64,000 nt of DNA from Erwinia billingiae Eb661 (GCF_000196615.1 NC_014306.1:682001-746000), one strand, 5' to 3'. Shown: positions 36,997-47,049, counted from the first letter of the stretch. Notes: generated from the sequence alone by a model not told the origin. A program made the numbers and translations.

Positions 36997-37769
36997 CACC
37001 CACGTTTATCGATACCCATTGTCACTTCGATTTTGCGCCGTTTTCTGGCAACGAAGAAGAGAGCCTGCGTCTGGCGGCAGCGGCAGGGGTGGAGAAAATC
37101 ATTGTGGTCGGCGTGTCGGCTGACCGCTTCGCAGGCGTAATGGCGCTGGCAGAGCAATGGCCACCGCTATATGCCGCGTTGGGCACCCATCCGATGGCTA
37201 TCGCGCAGCATGATGATTCACATCTGGACCAGCTGGAAGCGGTGCTGAAACAGCTGCCGAAAAAGCTGGTGGCGATCGGCGAGATCGGCCTCGATCTGTT
37301 TATCGACAATCCCCAGTTTGATAAGCAGGAGCGGGTGCTGGATGCGCAAATCCGGCTGGCAAAGCAGTACGATCTGCCGGTGATCCTGCACTCCCGCCGC
37401 ACCCACGATAAGTTAGCCCTGCATCTGCGACGCCTCGATCTTCCTCGCCGTGGCGTGGTGCACGGCTTCGCCGGCAGCGAACAGCAGGCGCTGGCCTTTA
37501 TCCGCGCCGGCTATGCCATCGGTGTGGGCGGCACCATTACCTATGAACGCGCCAGCAAAACCCGCAATACCATCGCACGGCTGCCGCTGACCTCGCTGCT
37601 GCTGGAAACCGACGCGCCGGATATGCCGCTGCAGGGCTTTCAGGGTCAGGCCAATCGCCCCGAGCGGGTAAAGAACGTCTGGCAAAGCCTGTGCGAACTG
37701 CGGGAAGAATCCCCGCAGGAAATAGCCGAAACCCTTCTTGAGAACACCCGCACTCTTTTTCAGCTCTGA
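36993..37769 (+). CDS. yjjV: TatD-family metal-dependent hydrolase YjjV
   Basis: This 258-residue TIM-barrel hydrolase has the metal ligands DTHCHFD (about 6-12), GEIGLD (Glu about 93), LHSRR and LLETDAPDMP (Asp about 207). Relatives are 3'-5' DNases. It is coupled to yjjU through an ATGA overlap. In E. coli yjjW-yjjI follow; here the deo control region comes next. Confidence 0.93.
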   Translation: MTPTFIDTHCHFDFAPFSGNEEESLRLAAAAGVEKIIVVGVSADRFAGVMALAEQWPPLYAALGTHPMAIAQHDDSHLDQLEAVLKQLPKKLVAIGEIGLDLFIDNPQFDKQERVLDAQIRLAKQYDLPVILHSRRTHDKLALHLRRLDLPRRGVVHGFAGSEQQALAFIRAGYAIGVGGTITYERASKTRNTIARLPLTSLLLETDAPDMPLQGFQGQANRPERVKNVWQSLCELREESPQEIAETLLENTRTLFQL

Positions 37770-37859
37770 CTGGCTAAACTCTTAAAGTCCCCTGCGAGAC
37801 GGTGCGCCTTTGGCCTGCCGGGTCTACTGTCATCTGCATCTGCTACACTGAACGATGAA

Positions 37860-37875
37860 TGTTATAATTATAACA
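37860..37875 (+). promoter_or_regulatory. DeoR operator (deoO1-like) overlapping a TATAAT box
   Basis: TGTTATAATTATAACA is a perfect 16-bp palindrome of the DeoR-operator form (E. coli TGTTAGAATTCTAACA). It contains TATAAT (37863-37868), so bound repressor would cover a promoter, as at E. coli deoP1. Confidence 0.88.
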
Positions 37876-37951
37876 TTTTCTGATGATGTCAGCTAAAATC
37901 AGGCTCTGTTGCGCAACAATGGCCGTATCGGGCAGGTTAACAGGCTATTTA

Positions 37952-37967
37952 TGTGATATTAATCACA
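37952..37967 (+). promoter_or_regulatory. CRP site, upstream (CRP2 of deoP2)
   Basis: TGTGATATTAATCACA is a perfect TGTGA-N6-TCACA palindrome. Its centre lies 52 bp before the centre of a second CRP-like site, close to the 53-bp spacing known for E. coli deoP2. Confidence 0.92.
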
Positions 37968-37989
37968 TTGCATGTACAATGCTTGCAAC
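37968..37989 (+). promoter_or_regulatory. CytR-like site between the CRP sites
   Basis: Inverted TTGCAT / ATGC-TTGCAAC octamer-like elements lie between the two CRP sites. CytR binds such elements together with CRP at the E. coli deo, udp and cdd promoters. The identification rests on position and partial motif match. Confidence 0.6.
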
Positions 37990-38003
37990 AGTAATTCCCT
38001 GTT

Positions 38004-38019
38004 CGTGAATTTCATCACG
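38004..38019 (+). promoter_or_regulatory. CRP site, promoter-proximal (CRP1 of deoP2)
   Basis: CGTGAATTTCATCACG keeps GTGA-N6-TCAC and is centred about 41 bp before the expected start of transcription, the class II activation position. Confidence 0.8.
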
Positions 38020-38038
38020 GAAGTGGCTCAGCCTTTTC

Positions 38039-38054
38039 CGTTATTATTTTAACA
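38039..38054 (+). promoter_or_regulatory. Second DeoR operator (deoO2-like) over the deoP2 -10 box
   Basis: CGTTATTATTTTAACA matches the upstream operator at 13 of 16 positions and contains a -10-like TATTAT (38042-38047). It pairs with the operator at 37860 about 180 bp away, which would allow repression loops as in E. coli, where the spacing is larger. Confidence 0.72.
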
Positions 38055-38136
38055 TCACAGCCCTTCGCGGGCTCAGGCGGAAGGAATTCTTGCCCGGCAT
38101 CCGGGAAGCCGCCTTAAACCTTGTCTGGAGAACAGA

Positions 38137-38916
38137 ATGACTGACGTAACCGCAGCGGCCGTACGTGCCCTGAAACTGATGGATCTGACCACGCTGAATG
38201 ATGACGACACCGATGCGAAAGTGATCGCGCTGTGCCATCAGGCAAAATCCCCGGCGGGCAATACCGCGGCGATCTGCATCTATCCGCGCTTTATCCCGAT
38301 TGCCCGTAAAACGCTGCGCGAGCAGGGCACGCCGGATATCCGCATTGCCACCGTCACCAACTTCCCGCACGGCAACGACGACAAAGAAATTGCCCTGGCA
38401 GAAACCCACGCGGCGATCGCCTACGGGGCTGACGAAGTCGACGTGGTGTTCCCTTACCGCGCGCTGATGGCCGGTAACGAAGAGATTGGCTACGAGATCG
38501 TGAGCGCCTGTAAAGAAGCCTGCGCCGAAGCCGACGTGCTGCTGAAGGTGATTATCGAAACCGGCGAGCTGAAGGATGCGGCACTGATCCGTAAAGCCTC
38601 TGAAATTGCCATCGAGGCGGGCGCTGACTTTATCAAAACCTCCACCGGTAAAGTGCCGGTCAATGCCACCCCGGAAGTGGCAAAAATCATGCTGCAAGTG
38701 ATTGCTGACAAAGGCGTTAAGCACCAGGTGGGCTTCAAGCCGGCTGGCGGCGTGCGTACCGCGGACGATGCGGCAATTTACCTGAAGCTGGCCGATGACA
38801 TTCTCGGCAGCGACTGGGCCGATGCCCGTCACTTCCGTTTTGGCGCGTCCAGCCTGTTAGCCAGCCTGCTGGAAACGGCGGGTCATGCTGGAGCCAAGAG
38901 CGACTCCGCTTACTAG
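38137..38916 (+). CDS. deoC: Deoxyribose-phosphate aldolase
   Basis: DeoC cleaves 2-deoxyribose 5-phosphate to glyceraldehyde 3-phosphate and acetaldehyde. The 259-residue protein matches the E. coli enzyme in length and sequence, with the Schiff-base lysine in [15 protein letters not shown] (about 167) and the second lysine region [11 protein letters not shown] (about 201). It is the first gene of the deoCABD operon. A second, different aldolase is encoded at 54145-54816. Confidence 0.97.
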   Translation: MTDVTAAAVRALKLMDLTTLNDDDTDAKVIALCHQAKSPAGNTAAICIYPRFIPIARKTLREQGTPDIRIATVTNFPHGNDDKEIALAETHAAIAYGADEVDVVFPYRALMAGNEEIGYEIVSACKEACAEADVLLKVIIETGELKDAALIRKASEIAIEAGADFIKTSTGKVPVNATPEVAKIMLQVIADKGVKHQVGFKPAGGVRTADDAAIYLKLADDILGSDWADARHFRFGASSLLASLLETAGHAGAKSDSAY

Positions 38917-38996
38917 TCTGACTGGCGACCCCGCCAACCTCAGCCGCAAGGGCGAAAATCATTTCGCCCTCACTACCGCAACCACCAGGGGGCAAC

Positions 38997-40319
38997 GTGT
39001 TCCTGCCACAAGAAATTATCCGTAAAAAAAGAGATGGCCAGCCGCTGACGGAAGAAGAGATCCGCTTCTTTATTAATGGCGTGCGTGATAACACCGTGTC
39101 TGAAGGGCAAATCGCCGCGCTGGCGATGACCATTTATTTCCACGATATGACGCTGCAGGAGCGGGTCGCGCTGACCATGGCGATGCGCGACTCCGGCTCG
39201 GTACTCAACTGGAAGGCGCTGAATCTTAACGGCCCGATCGTGGACAAGCACTCAACCGGCGGCGTGGGCGATGTAACCTCGCTGATGCTCGGTCCGATGG
39301 TGGCGGCATGCGGTGGCTATGTGCCGATGATTTCTGGCCGTGGCCTCGGCCACACGGGCGGGACGCTGGACAAGCTGGAAGCCATTCCGGGCTTTGATAT
39401 CTTCCCTGATGACGAGACGTTCCGTCGCATCATCAAAGACGTCGGCGTGGCGATTATCGGCCAGACCAACTCGCTGGCGCCTGCGGATAAGCGTTTCTAC
39501 GCCACCCGCGACATCACCGCGACCGTCGATTCGATTCCGCTGATCACTGCCTCGATCCTCGCCAAAAAACTGGCGGAAGGTCTGGATGCGCTGGTGATGG
39601 ACGTTAAAGTCGGCTCCGGGGCCTTTATGCCGACCTTCGAACAGTCCGAGCTGCTGGCCCAGTCGATTGTTGGCGTGGCGAACGGCGCGGGCTGTAAAAC
39701 CACCGCGCTGTTAACCGATATGAATCAGGTGCTGGCGTCAAGTGCCGGTAATGCGCTGGAAGTGCGTGAAGCCGTGCGCTTCCTGACCGGCGAATACCGC
39801 AATCCACGCCTGCTGGAAGTGACGCTGGCTTTGAGTGCGGAAATGCTGGTGTCCGGTGGGCTTGCGGCCAATACCGACGAAGCCACCGGCAAACTGCAGG
39901 CGGTGCTGGATAACGGCAAGGCAGCAGAAATCTTTGCGCGCATGGTCGCGGCGCAAAAAGGCCCGACAGACTTTATCGAGCAGATGGATAAATATTTACC
40001 GGCGCCGATGCTCAGCAAGGCGGTGTATGCCGACAAGCCGGGCATCGTCAGCGCAATGGATACTCGTGCGCTCGGCATGGCGGTGGTGTCGATGGGCGGC
40101 GGTCGTCGTCAGGCCAGCGATCCGCTCGATTACAGCGTCGGATTCAGTGAGATGGCGCAACTGGGTGACCGTGCAGACAACCAGCGTCCGCTGGCGGTGA
40201 TCCACGCCGCTACGGAAACCGCCTGGCAGGAAGCCGCTGAGGCGATGAAGCGCGCGGTGACCTTAAGCGAAAATGCGCCGGCCCAGACCCCAGTTATCTA
40301 TCGCAGAATTAGCGGATAA
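38997..40319 (+). CDS. deoA: Thymidine phosphorylase
   Basis: This 440-residue enzyme splits thymidine to thymine and deoxyribose 1-phosphate. The family signature [20 protein letters not shown] is at about 83, with [15 protein letters not shown] next. The start is GTG at 38997, giving [15 protein letters not shown]. coli deoA also uses a non-ATG start as I recall. Confidence 0.97.
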   Translation: MFLPQEIIRKKRDGQPLTEEEIRFFINGVRDNTVSEGQIAALAMTIYFHDMTLQERVALTMAMRDSGSVLNWKALNLNGPIVDKHSTGGVGDVTSLMLGPMVAACGGYVPMISGRGLGHTGGTLDKLEAIPGFDIFPDDETFRRIIKDVGVAIIGQTNSLAPADKRFYATRDITATVDSIPLITASILAKKLAEGLDALVMDVKVGSGAFMPTFEQSELLAQSIVGVANGAGCKTTALLTDMNQVLASSAGNALEVREAVRFLTGEYRNPRLLEVTLALSAEMLVSGGLAANTDEATGKLQAVLDNGKAAEIFARMVAAQKGPTDFIEQMDKYLPAPMLSKAVYADKPGIVSAMDTRALGMAVVSMGGGRRQASDPLDYSVGFSEMAQLGDRADNQRPLAVIHAATETAWQEAAEAMKRAVTLSENAPAQTPVIYRRISG

Positions 40320-40381
40320 GCGTCATACTGTTCGGATCGATAAAATTTACGCTCAGCGCGTCACAGACGCAGGAGATCAGG

Positions 40382-41605
40382 ATGAAACGTGTATTTATCA
40401 TGGTGCTCGACTCCTTCGGGATCGGCTCCAGCAAAGATGCCCATAAATTTGGTGATGAAGGCTCTGATACCCTCGGGCACATTGCCGAGGCGTGCTTCAA
40501 GGGCGAAGCGGACATTGGACGTAAAGGCCCGCTGCACCTGCCAAATCTCACGGCCTTAGGCCTGGGCAAAGCAGCGGAAGAGTCGACCGGAAAATTCCCG
40601 CTGGGGCTGGATAAAGACGCCGAAATTACCGGCGCTTATGCCTATGCCAGTGAACTCTCTTCCGGCAAAGACACGCCGTCAGGCCACTGGGAAATCGCCG
40701 GTGTGCCGGTGCTGTTCGACTGGGGATATTTCAGCGACAAAGAGAACAGCTTCCCGCAGGAATTGCTGGATCTGCTGGTTGAGAAGGCCGACCTGCCAGG
40801 CTACCTCGGCAACTGCCACTCGTCAGGTACGGTGATCCTCGATCAGCTTGGCGAAGAGCATATGAAAACCGGCAAGCCGATTTTCTACACTTCCGCTGAC
40901 TCGGTGTTCCAGATTGCCTGCCACGAAGAGACCTTCGGGCTGGAACGTCTGTATGCGCTGTGTGAAATCGCCCGTGAGGCCTTAACCGAAGGCGGCTACA
41001 ACATTGGCCGGGTGATCGCCCGTCCGTTTGTTGGCGATAAGCCAGGCAACTTCGAGCGCACCGGCAATCGTCATGACCTGGCGGTAGAACCCCCTGCGCC
41101 AACCATCCTGAAAAAACTGGTGGATGAGCAGAATGGCCAGGTGATTTCGGTCGGTAAAATTGCCGATATCTACGCCCACGTTGGCATCACCAAAAAAGTG
41201 AAGGCCACCGGGCTGGATGCGCTGTTTGACGCCACCGTTGCCGAGATGAAAATCGCGCCGGACAACAGCATCGTCTTCACCAACTTTGTCGACTTTGACT
41301 CCACCTGGGGACATCGTCGCGATATCCCGGGTTATGCCGGTGGCCTTGAGCTGTTCGACCGCCGTCTGCCGGAGTTGATGGCGCAGGTGAAAGAGGGCGA
41401 TATTCTGATCCTCACCGCCGACCACGGCTGTGACCCAAGCTGGGAAGGCACCGAGCATACCCGCGAGCACATCCCGGTGCTGATTTACGGCCCAGGCGTG
41501 AAGCCGGGATCGTTAGGCTATCGCGAGACCTTCGCCGACATCGGCCAGACCGTCGCGAACTATTTTGGCCTTTCCGATATGGAATACGGCAAATCCATGC
41601 TGTAA
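40382..41605 (+). CDS. deoB: Phosphopentomutase
   Basis: DeoB interconverts (deoxy)ribose 1-phosphate and 5-phosphate. This 407-residue alkaline-phosphatase-superfamily enzyme has the first metal motif [18 protein letters not shown] (about 8-25) and the late ligands [20 protein letters not shown] (about 341). CAGGAGATCAGG precedes the ATG. Confidence 0.97.
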   Translation: MKRVFIMVLDSFGIGSSKDAHKFGDEGSDTLGHIAEACFKGEADIGRKGPLHLPNLTALGLGKAAEESTGKFPLGLDKDAEITGAYAYASELSSGKDTPSGHWEIAGVPVLFDWGYFSDKENSFPQELLDLLVEKADLPGYLGNCHSSGTVILDQLGEEHMKTGKPIFYTSADSVFQIACHEETFGLERLYALCEIAREALTEGGYNIGRVIARPFVGDKPGNFERTGNRHDLAVEPPAPTILKKLVDEQNGQVISVGKIADIYAHVGITKKVKATGLDALFDATVAEMKIAPDNSIVFTNFVDFDSTWGHRRDIPGYAGGLELFDRRLPELMAQVKEGDILILTADHGCDPSWEGTEHTREHIPVLIYGPGVKPGSLGYRETFADIGQTVANYFGLSDMEYGKSML

Positions 41606-41664
41606 TCTGCGCAACCTAAACGACCAGCGCTAAGGCGCTGGCCAGACTGAAAAAAGGATGAAAA

Positions 41665-42387
41665 ATGGCTACCCCTCATATTAATGCAGAAATGGGTGAT
41701 TTCGCTGACGTGGTGCTGATGCCGGGCGATCCGCTGCGCGCAAAACATATCGCAGAAACCTTCCTGCAGGACGCGGTAGAAGTGAATAACGTGCGTGGCA
41801 TGCTGGGCTACACCGGCACCTATAAAGGCCGTAAAATTTCGGTGATGGGCCACGGCATGGGCATTCCTTCCTGCTCAATCTATGCGAAAGAGCTGATCAC
41901 CGATTTCGGCGTGAAGAAGATCATTCGTGTGGGTTCATGCGGCGCGGTGCGTTCAGACGTGAAGCTGCGTGACGTGGTGATCGGCATGGGTGCATCTACC
42001 GATTCCAAAGTGAACCGCATGCGTTTCAAAGATCACGATTTCGCCGCGATTGCCGATTTCGAGATGGTGCGTAACGCCGTCGATGCGGCCAAAGCGCTGG
42101 GCGTGTCTGCCCGCGTTGGCAACATCTTCTCTGCTGACCTGTTCTATACGCCAGATCCGCAGATGTTCGACGTGATGGAGAAGTACGGCATCCTGGGCGT
42201 GGAAATGGAAGCCGCCGGTATTTACGGCGTGGCTGCAGAGTTCGGTGCGAAAGCGCTGGCCATCTGTACCGTTTCCGACCACATCCGCAGCGGTGAGCAA
42301 ACCACGGCGGCTGAGCGCCAGACCACGTTCAGCGAGATGATTGAAATCGCGCTGGAATCTGTGCTGCTGGGCGATAAAGAAGCGTAA
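41665..42387 (+). CDS. deoD: Purine nucleoside phosphorylase, DeoD type
   Basis: This 240-residue hexameric-type enzyme cleaves purine (deoxy)nucleosides. It opens [20 protein letters not shown], has VGSCGAVR (about 91), [14 protein letters not shown] (about 178) and [11 protein letters not shown] (Asp about 205). It is the last gene of deoCABD and is followed by a GC-rich hairpin. Confidence 0.97.
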   Translation: MATPHINAEMGDFADVVLMPGDPLRAKHIAETFLQDAVEVNNVRGMLGYTGTYKGRKISVMGHGMGIPSCSIYAKELITDFGVKKIIRVGSCGAVRSDVKLRDVVIGMGASTDSKVNRMRFKDHDFAAIADFEMVRNAVDAAKALGVSARVGNIFSADLFYTPDPQMFDVMEKYGILGVEMEAAGIYGVAAEFGAKALAICTVSDHIRSGEQTTAAERQTTFSEMIEIALESVLLGDKEA

Positions 42388-42398
42388 TCTAACGCCTT

Positions 42399-42425
42399 CT
42401 GCTGGCCGGGCAATCCGGCCAGCAG
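42399..42425 (+). terminator. Hairpin after deoD
   Basis: CTGCTGGCCGG and CCGGCCAGCAG pair perfectly over GCAAT. There is no clear T-run after it, so it may be an imperfect terminator or an mRNA-stabilising 3' end. Confidence 0.65.
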
Positions 42426-42543
42426 TGATATTAATGAACGTCCCCTCCGTAAAGTCTTCAGTAGAAATCACTAAAGTATCTATTCATCTTTCCCCACCAT
42501 TTTTTATCATTTTTATGTCTTTTCAGCCGATTAAGTGCTAATG

Positions 42544-42579
42544 ATCTATTCAAGTATCTATTCACGAATCTATTCACCA
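42544..42579 (+). repeat. Three 12-bp tandem repeats abutting the yjjJ start
   Basis: TCTATTCA occurs at 42545, 42557 and 42569, exactly 12 bp apart, each preceded by A; a fourth copy lies at 42479-42486. The last repeat ends 2 bp before the yjjJ ATG and occupies the usual ribosome-binding-site position. A helix-turn-helix binding array for autoregulation is plausible. Confidence 0.85.
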
Positions 42580-43898
42580 TGTCTGATTTAACCACGCTTC
42601 TTTTGCAAGGGCCGCTGGATGCGACAACATTGACTGCCCGTCTGGCAATTAGCCAGGCCACGCTCTCGCGTCTGATTGCTGCCCATCCGCAGGTGATGAA
42701 ATATGGTCGCGCACGCGCGACCCGCTATGCATTGCTGCGCCCCTTGCGTGAGGAGAGTCACTTCCCGCTCTGGCAGATTGATGAACAGGGGCATTCTCAT
42801 CATGCCGGGCAGCTGTTCAGTGTCTGGCCGGCCGGCAGTTGCGTGGTGGAAGATGCACAGGGCAACTGGCAGCATTTTGCGGGATTGCCCTGGTATCTCA
42901 GTGATATGCGCCCGCAGGGTTTTCTCGGCAGGGCATGGGGGCGCGAGTGCGCGCGGCAGCTGGGGTTGCCGGAAGATATCCGCCAGTGGAATGACGATCA
43001 CAGCCTGCTGGCATTGACTGCCAGAGGCAGCGATATCTCGGGTAGCTGGCTGATTGGCCGTGAAAGTTACCATCAGTGGCTTCAGCAACCCGCGCCAACG
43101 CCGGTGACGTCGGCTCTGTATCCTGAGCTGGCGCAGAGAGTGCTGGCGGGAGAAGAAGTCGGTTCTTCGGCGGGCGGCGAACAGCCAAAATTTGCCTGTT
43201 ACACCCAGCTGGCGGATGGCGAGAATGCGCATGTGCTGGTGAAGTTCACGCCCGCACGGCGAAACGAAAACAGCCAGCGTTGGTGTGATTTACTGCGGGC
43301 CGAGGCGTTGGCCTTGCAGGTTCTGAGGGAAGAGGGCGTGTCGGCGGCCGAGGCCACCATCCTCTCAGGCGCGGAAGAGCAGCTGTTTCTTGAAGTGGTC
43401 AGGTTCGATCGGTTGGGCGAAAGAGGCCGACGCAGCATGGTGTCGCTGGAGTCTGTGCAGGCCGAATTTACTGGCCAACAGTCCCGCTGGCCGCAGGCAC
43501 TCAGCGCGCTGGTCAGCCAAAAAATGATTGTGACGCCGGATGCCGAACGCGGCACCCTGCAATGGGCATTTGGCAAGCTGATCGCGAATGGCGATATGCA
43601 TGCTGGCAACCTGGCCTTTTTCCTCACCTCGCCGACGCTGACGCTAACGCCGGCCTACGACATGTTGCCGATGAGCTTCGCCCCCAACAGCGCGGGCTAT
43701 ATGCGTTCAGACGCGCCGGTGATTGAACTGGATAGCAGCGTGGGGCGAACGGTCTGGCAAAAAGCACTGGCCATGGCCGATCGTTACTGGCTACAGATGA
43801 GTAGTGATGATGCCTGGAGTGAGGATTTTCGGCGCATTGCGCAGGAGATGCAAAAAGGGCTCAAATCGCTTGAGCCCCACATCGCCCGCATGGCCTGA
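42579..43898 (+). CDS. yjjJ: HipA-family kinase-like protein YjjJ
   Basis: This 439-residue HipA-related protein has an extra N-terminal winged-helix-like segment (LTTLLLQGPLDATTLTARLA, SQATLSRLIAAHPQ). The kinase landmarks remain: SSAGGEQPKFACY (about 190-202), LVKFTP, the catalytic IANGDMHAGNLAF (about 331) and the metal-binding YDMLPMSF (about 355). No hipB-like antitoxin gene is adjacent, so its own N-terminal domain may replace HipB. E. coli yjjJ is likewise downstream of deoD. No Shine-Dalgarno is visible because tandem repeats fill that space. Confidence 0.9.
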   Translation: MSDLTTLLLQGPLDATTLTARLAISQATLSRLIAAHPQVMKYGRARATRYALLRPLREESHFPLWQIDEQGHSHHAGQLFSVWPAGSCVVEDAQGNWQHFAGLPWYLSDMRPQGFLGRAWGRECARQLGLPEDIRQWNDDHSLLALTARGSDISGSWLIGRESYHQWLQQPAPTPVTSALYPELAQRVLAGEEVGSSAGGEQPKFACYTQLADGENAHVLVKFTPARRNENSQRWCDLLRAEALALQVLREEGVSAAEATILSGAEEQLFLEVVRFDRLGERGRRSMVSLESVQAEFTGQQSRWPQALSALVSQKMIVTPDAERGTLQWAFGKLIANGDMHAGNLAFFLTSPTLTLTPAYDMLPMSFAPNSAGYMRSDAPVIELDSSVGRTVWQKALAMADRYWLQMSSDDAWSEDFRRIAQEMQKGLKSLEPHIARMA

Positions 43899-44564
43899 TT
43901 ACGGTTTATCAGCCTGGGCCGGCGCGTCGCGGGTCTCGTCGTCGTCTTCCTTCACCGGGTTATTGGCGGTCAGCAGGAAAGGCGATTGTTGCCAGCGGGT
44001 GCGGCGGTCGCGCAGCAGGGTCCGGCTGAGGATAATCCCGATAGCCAGTGCCAGCAGCATCATCAGGCGCAGAATATTGGTGGTGTTATCCACCTGCTTG
44101 GATTCCGTCACCAGCACGTGCGTATCCAGGGTGACGCGCAGGAAGCCGCGCGGGCCTTCAGCGCTGTCCAGCGACTGCACCAGCTGATGGTTGAAGTAGC
44201 TCCCGGCTCGCTGCCCGTCCAGCGCCAGACGGTCGCGCACGTTAATGGTTTCGCCGCTGTGGGCCAGTAAGGTGCCGTCGTCGTCGTAGACAGAGGCATC
44301 AAGGATGCGGCTCTCTTTGGTGAGCTGGGCGAGGATATCGACGATCTGCTGGTGGTTATCGTCGCTGTTTTCCATCAGCGGCGTCAGGCTGAACGCCACC
44401 TGGCGCGTCAGCGTGCGGGCCAGTTCATCCACCTGCTCGGAACGTGCCATCTGGTGGCTCAGACTGAACCACGACGCACCCTGCATCAGCACCACCAGTA
44501 AGGTCAGGCAGATCAGCACGATTGCCGTGCGATGCAGACGAAATTTAAGTTTGGCCTTTGCCAT
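43899..44564 (-). CDS. ytjB: Inner-membrane protein YtjB (Smp)
   Basis: This 221-residue protein has an N-terminal membrane helix (TAIVLICLTLLVVLMQGASW, about 13-32), a periplasmic sensor-like domain of about 130 residues, and a second helix (ILRLMMLLALAIGIILSRTL, about 165-184) before a charged tail. It matches Smp/YtjB, which is divergent from serB in E. coli. The function is not established; the layout resembles a receptor without a signalling domain. Confidence 0.9.
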   Translation of the reverse strand: MAKAKLKFRLHRTAIVLICLTLLVVLMQGASWFSLSHQMARSEQVDELARTLTRQVAFSLTPLMENSDDNHQQIVDILAQLTKESRILDASVYDDDGTLLAHSGETINVRDRLALDGQRAGSYFNHQLVQSLDSAEGPRGFLRVTLDTHVLVTESKQVDNTTNILRLMMLLALAIGIILSRTLLRDRRTRWQQSPFLLTANNPVKEDDDETRDAPAQADKP

Positions 44565-44679
44565 CTGTACCCTTCACACTTTATGCACGAACCAGCGTTC
44601 GTCTCGAGCTTTATGTTGCCAGAAGCGGGGCTGACAGGGTAGCCTCTTGCGTGGTTAAAATGTCCTTTCAGGAGCTGTA

Positions 44680-45657
44680 ATGCCAAATAGTCTGACCTGG
44701 TGCGACCTGCCATCTGATGTCTCTCTCTGGCCGGGTTTACCTCTTTCTCTAAGTGGCGATGAAGTGATGCCGCTGGACTACCGCGCTGGCCGTACCGGCT
44801 GGCTTCTGTATGGTCGCGATCTGAATAAAGACAGCCTGACGCATCTTCAGCATCAGCTGGGTGCGGCGATGGTGATTGTCAGTGCCTGGCGCGTGGCGGA
44901 TTACCACGTTGTCCGTCTGGCCGGTTCGCTGACCGCGCGCGCCACGCAGCTGGCCCACGATGCCGGTCTGGACGTTGCGCCGCTGGGGAAAATCCCGCAT
45001 CTGAAAACCCCAGGCCTGCTGGTGATGGACATGGACTCGACGGCCATCGAAGTCGAGTGCATTGATGAGATCGCCAAACTGGCGGGCTGCGGTGAAATGG
45101 TGGCAGAAGTGACTGAACGCGCGATGCGTGGCGAGCTGGATTTTGCCGCCAGCCTGCGTCAGCGCGTGGCGACCCTGAAAGATGCCGATGCCAATATCTT
45201 AAAAAAAGTGCGTGACGAACTGCCGCTGATGCCGGGCCTGACTGAGCTGGTGCAGCAATTGCAGGCGCTGGGCTGGCATGTGGCGATTGCCTCCGGCGGC
45301 TTCACCTACTTTGCCGAGTACCTGCGCGATAAGCTGCGTCTGTCTGCGATTGCCGCCAATGTGCTGGAAATTCGCGACGGCAAGCTGACTGGCGAAGTGC
45401 TGGGCGATATCGTTGATGCCCAATACAAAGCCGATACGCTGTTAAAGCTGGCCGGGCGTTTTGAAATCGCGCCTGAGCAGACCGTGGCCATCGGTGATGG
45501 CGCTAACGACTTGCTGATGATTAAGGCGTCCGCGTTGGGCATTGCCTATCACGCCAAGCCGAAAGTGAACGAGCAGACAGAAGTGATCATCCGCCATGCG
45601 GATTTAATGGGCGTGCTGTGTATTCTCAGCGGCAGCCTGATCCATGAAGAGCGTTAA
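44680..45657 (+). CDS. serB: Phosphoserine phosphatase
   Basis: SerB makes L-serine from O-phosphoserine. The 325-residue HAD-family enzyme has the nucleophile motif VMDMDSTAIEVECIDEIAK (about 114), the serine-binding GGFTYFAEYL and the late GDGANDLLMIK (about 274). An ACT-like N-terminal domain (about 1-100) is present as in E. coli. AGGAG lies upstream of the ATG, and radA follows after 9 bp. Confidence 0.97.
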   Translation: MPNSLTWCDLPSDVSLWPGLPLSLSGDEVMPLDYRAGRTGWLLYGRDLNKDSLTHLQHQLGAAMVIVSAWRVADYHVVRLAGSLTARATQLAHDAGLDVAPLGKIPHLKTPGLLVMDMDSTAIEVECIDEIAKLAGCGEMVAEVTERAMRGELDFAASLRQRVATLKDADANILKKVRDELPLMPGLTELVQQLQALGWHVAIASGGFTYFAEYLRDKLRLSAIAANVLEIRDGKLTGEVLGDIVDAQYKADTLLKLAGRFEIAPEQTVAIGDGANDLLMIKASALGIAYHAKPKVNEQTEVIIRHADLMGVLCILSGSLIHEER

Positions 45658-45666
45658 GGGGTAGAT

Positions 45667-47049
45667 TTGGCCAAAGCGGTAAAGCGCGCCTTTGTTTGTA
45701 ATGAATGCGGCGCCGATTATCCTCGCTGGCAGGGGCAATGCAGCGCCTGTCAGGCCTGGAACACCATCACCGAAGTGCGCCTCGCAGCGTCGCCGACCGT
45801 GGCGCGCAACGAGCGCCTCACCGGTTATGCCGGCAGCGCGGGGCCAAGCCGCGTGCAGAAGCTGTCGGAAATCAGCCTTGAGGCATTGCCGCGCTTCTCA
45901 ACCGGCTTTAAAGAGTTTGACCGGGTGCTGGGTGGCGGCGTGGTGCCAGGCAGTGCCATTCTGATTGGCGGCAGTCCCGGTGCCGGGAAAAGTACGCTGC
46001 TGCTGCAAACCCTGTGCAAGCTGGCCGAGGGGATGAAAACCCTGTACGTCACCGGCGAAGAGTCTCTTCAGCAGGTGGCGATGCGCGCGCACCGGCTGGG
46101 TCTGCCGACCGAAAACCTCAACATGCTGTCGGAAACCAGCATCGAGCAGATCTGCCTGATTGCCGAGCAGGAACAACCCCGGCTGATGGTGATCGACTCG
46201 ATTCAGGTGATGCATATGGCGGATATTCAGTCTTCGCCAGGCAGCGTGGCTCAGGTGCGTGAAACCGCCGCCTATCTGACCCGCTTCGCCAAAACCCGTG
46301 GCGTGGCGATCATCATGGTCGGCCACGTCACCAAAGATGGTTCGCTGGCCGGGCCGAAAGTCCTTGAGCACTGCATCGACTGTTCGGTGCTGTTGGATGG
46401 CGATGCGGACTCCCGTTTCCGCACGCTGCGCAGCCACAAGAACCGCTTTGGTGCGGTGAACGAACTGGGCGTGTTCGCCATGACCGAACAGGGCCTGCGC
46501 GAAGTCAGCAACCCGTCCGCCATCTTCCTTAGCCGGGGTGAAGAAGTCACTTCCGGCAGCTCGGTGATGGTGCTGTGGGAAGGCACGCGTCCGCTGCTGG
46601 TAGAGATTCAGGCGCTGGTGGACCATTCAATGATGGGCAACCCACGGCGTGTTGCCGTCGGGCTGGAGCAGAACCGTCTGGCGATCCTGCTGGCGGTGCT
46701 GCACCGTCATGGTGGCCTGCAGATGGCCGATCAGGATGTGTTCGTGAACGTGGTCGGCGGCGTTAAAGTCACCGAAACCAGTGCCGATCTGGCGCTGATG
46801 CTGTCGATGGTGTCCAGCCTGCGCGATCGTCCACTGCCACAGGATTTGGTGGTATTTGGCGAGGTGGGGCTGGCGGGTGAAATCCGTCCGGTGCCAAGCG
46901 GGCAGGAACGCATTTCCGAAGCGGCCAAGCACGGCTTCCGTCGGGCTATCGTGCCGGCGGCTAACGTGCCGAAGAAACCCCCGGAAAATATGAAAGTGTA
47001 TGGCGTGAAGAAGCTGGCCGATGCGCTGGCGATCCTTGAGGACTTATAA
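45667..47049 (+). CDS. radA: DNA repair protein RadA
   Basis: RadA (Sms) is a RecA-like helicase that drives branch migration in recombinational repair. The 460-residue protein has the zinc finger CNECGADYPRWQGQCSAC (about 10-27), Walker A GGSPGAGKST (about 98), the KNRFG motif (SHKNRFGAVNE, about 258) and a Lon-like C-terminal domain. The start is TTG at 45667 with GGGG about 5 bp upstream, giving MAKAVKRAFVCNEC. Confidence 0.96.
   Translation: MAKAVKRAFVCNECGADYPRWQGQCSACQAWNTITEVRLAASPTVARNERLTGYAGSAGPSRVQKLSEISLEALPRFSTGFKEFDRVLGGGVVPGSAILIGGSPGAGKSTLLLQTLCKLAEGMKTLYVTGEESLQQVAMRAHRLGLPTENLNMLSETSIEQICLIAEQEQPRLMVIDSIQVMHMADIQSSPGSVAQVRETAAYLTRFAKTRGVAIIMVGHVTKDGSLAGPKVLEHCIDCSVLLDGDADSRFRTLRSHKNRFGAVNELGVFAMTEQGLREVSNPSAIFLSRGEEVTSGSSVMVLWEGTRPLLVEIQALVDHSMMGNPRRVAVGLEQNRLAILLAVLHRHGGLQMADQDVFVNVVGGVKVTETSADLALMLSMVSSLRDRPLPQDLVVFGEVGLAGEIRPVPSGQERISEAAKHGFRRAIVPAANVPKKPPENMKVYGVKKLADALAILEDL

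Noticed and set aside
42479-42579. Phage or integron attachment site at the TCTATTCA repeats
   Set aside because: No integrase, cargo or tRNA gene is near, and the repeats are phased tandem copies directly before a gene start.
42579-43898. Classical hipBA toxin-antitoxin operon
   Set aside because: The HipA-like gene is alone; the upstream gene is deoD and the downstream gene is convergent, so there is no hipB partner.
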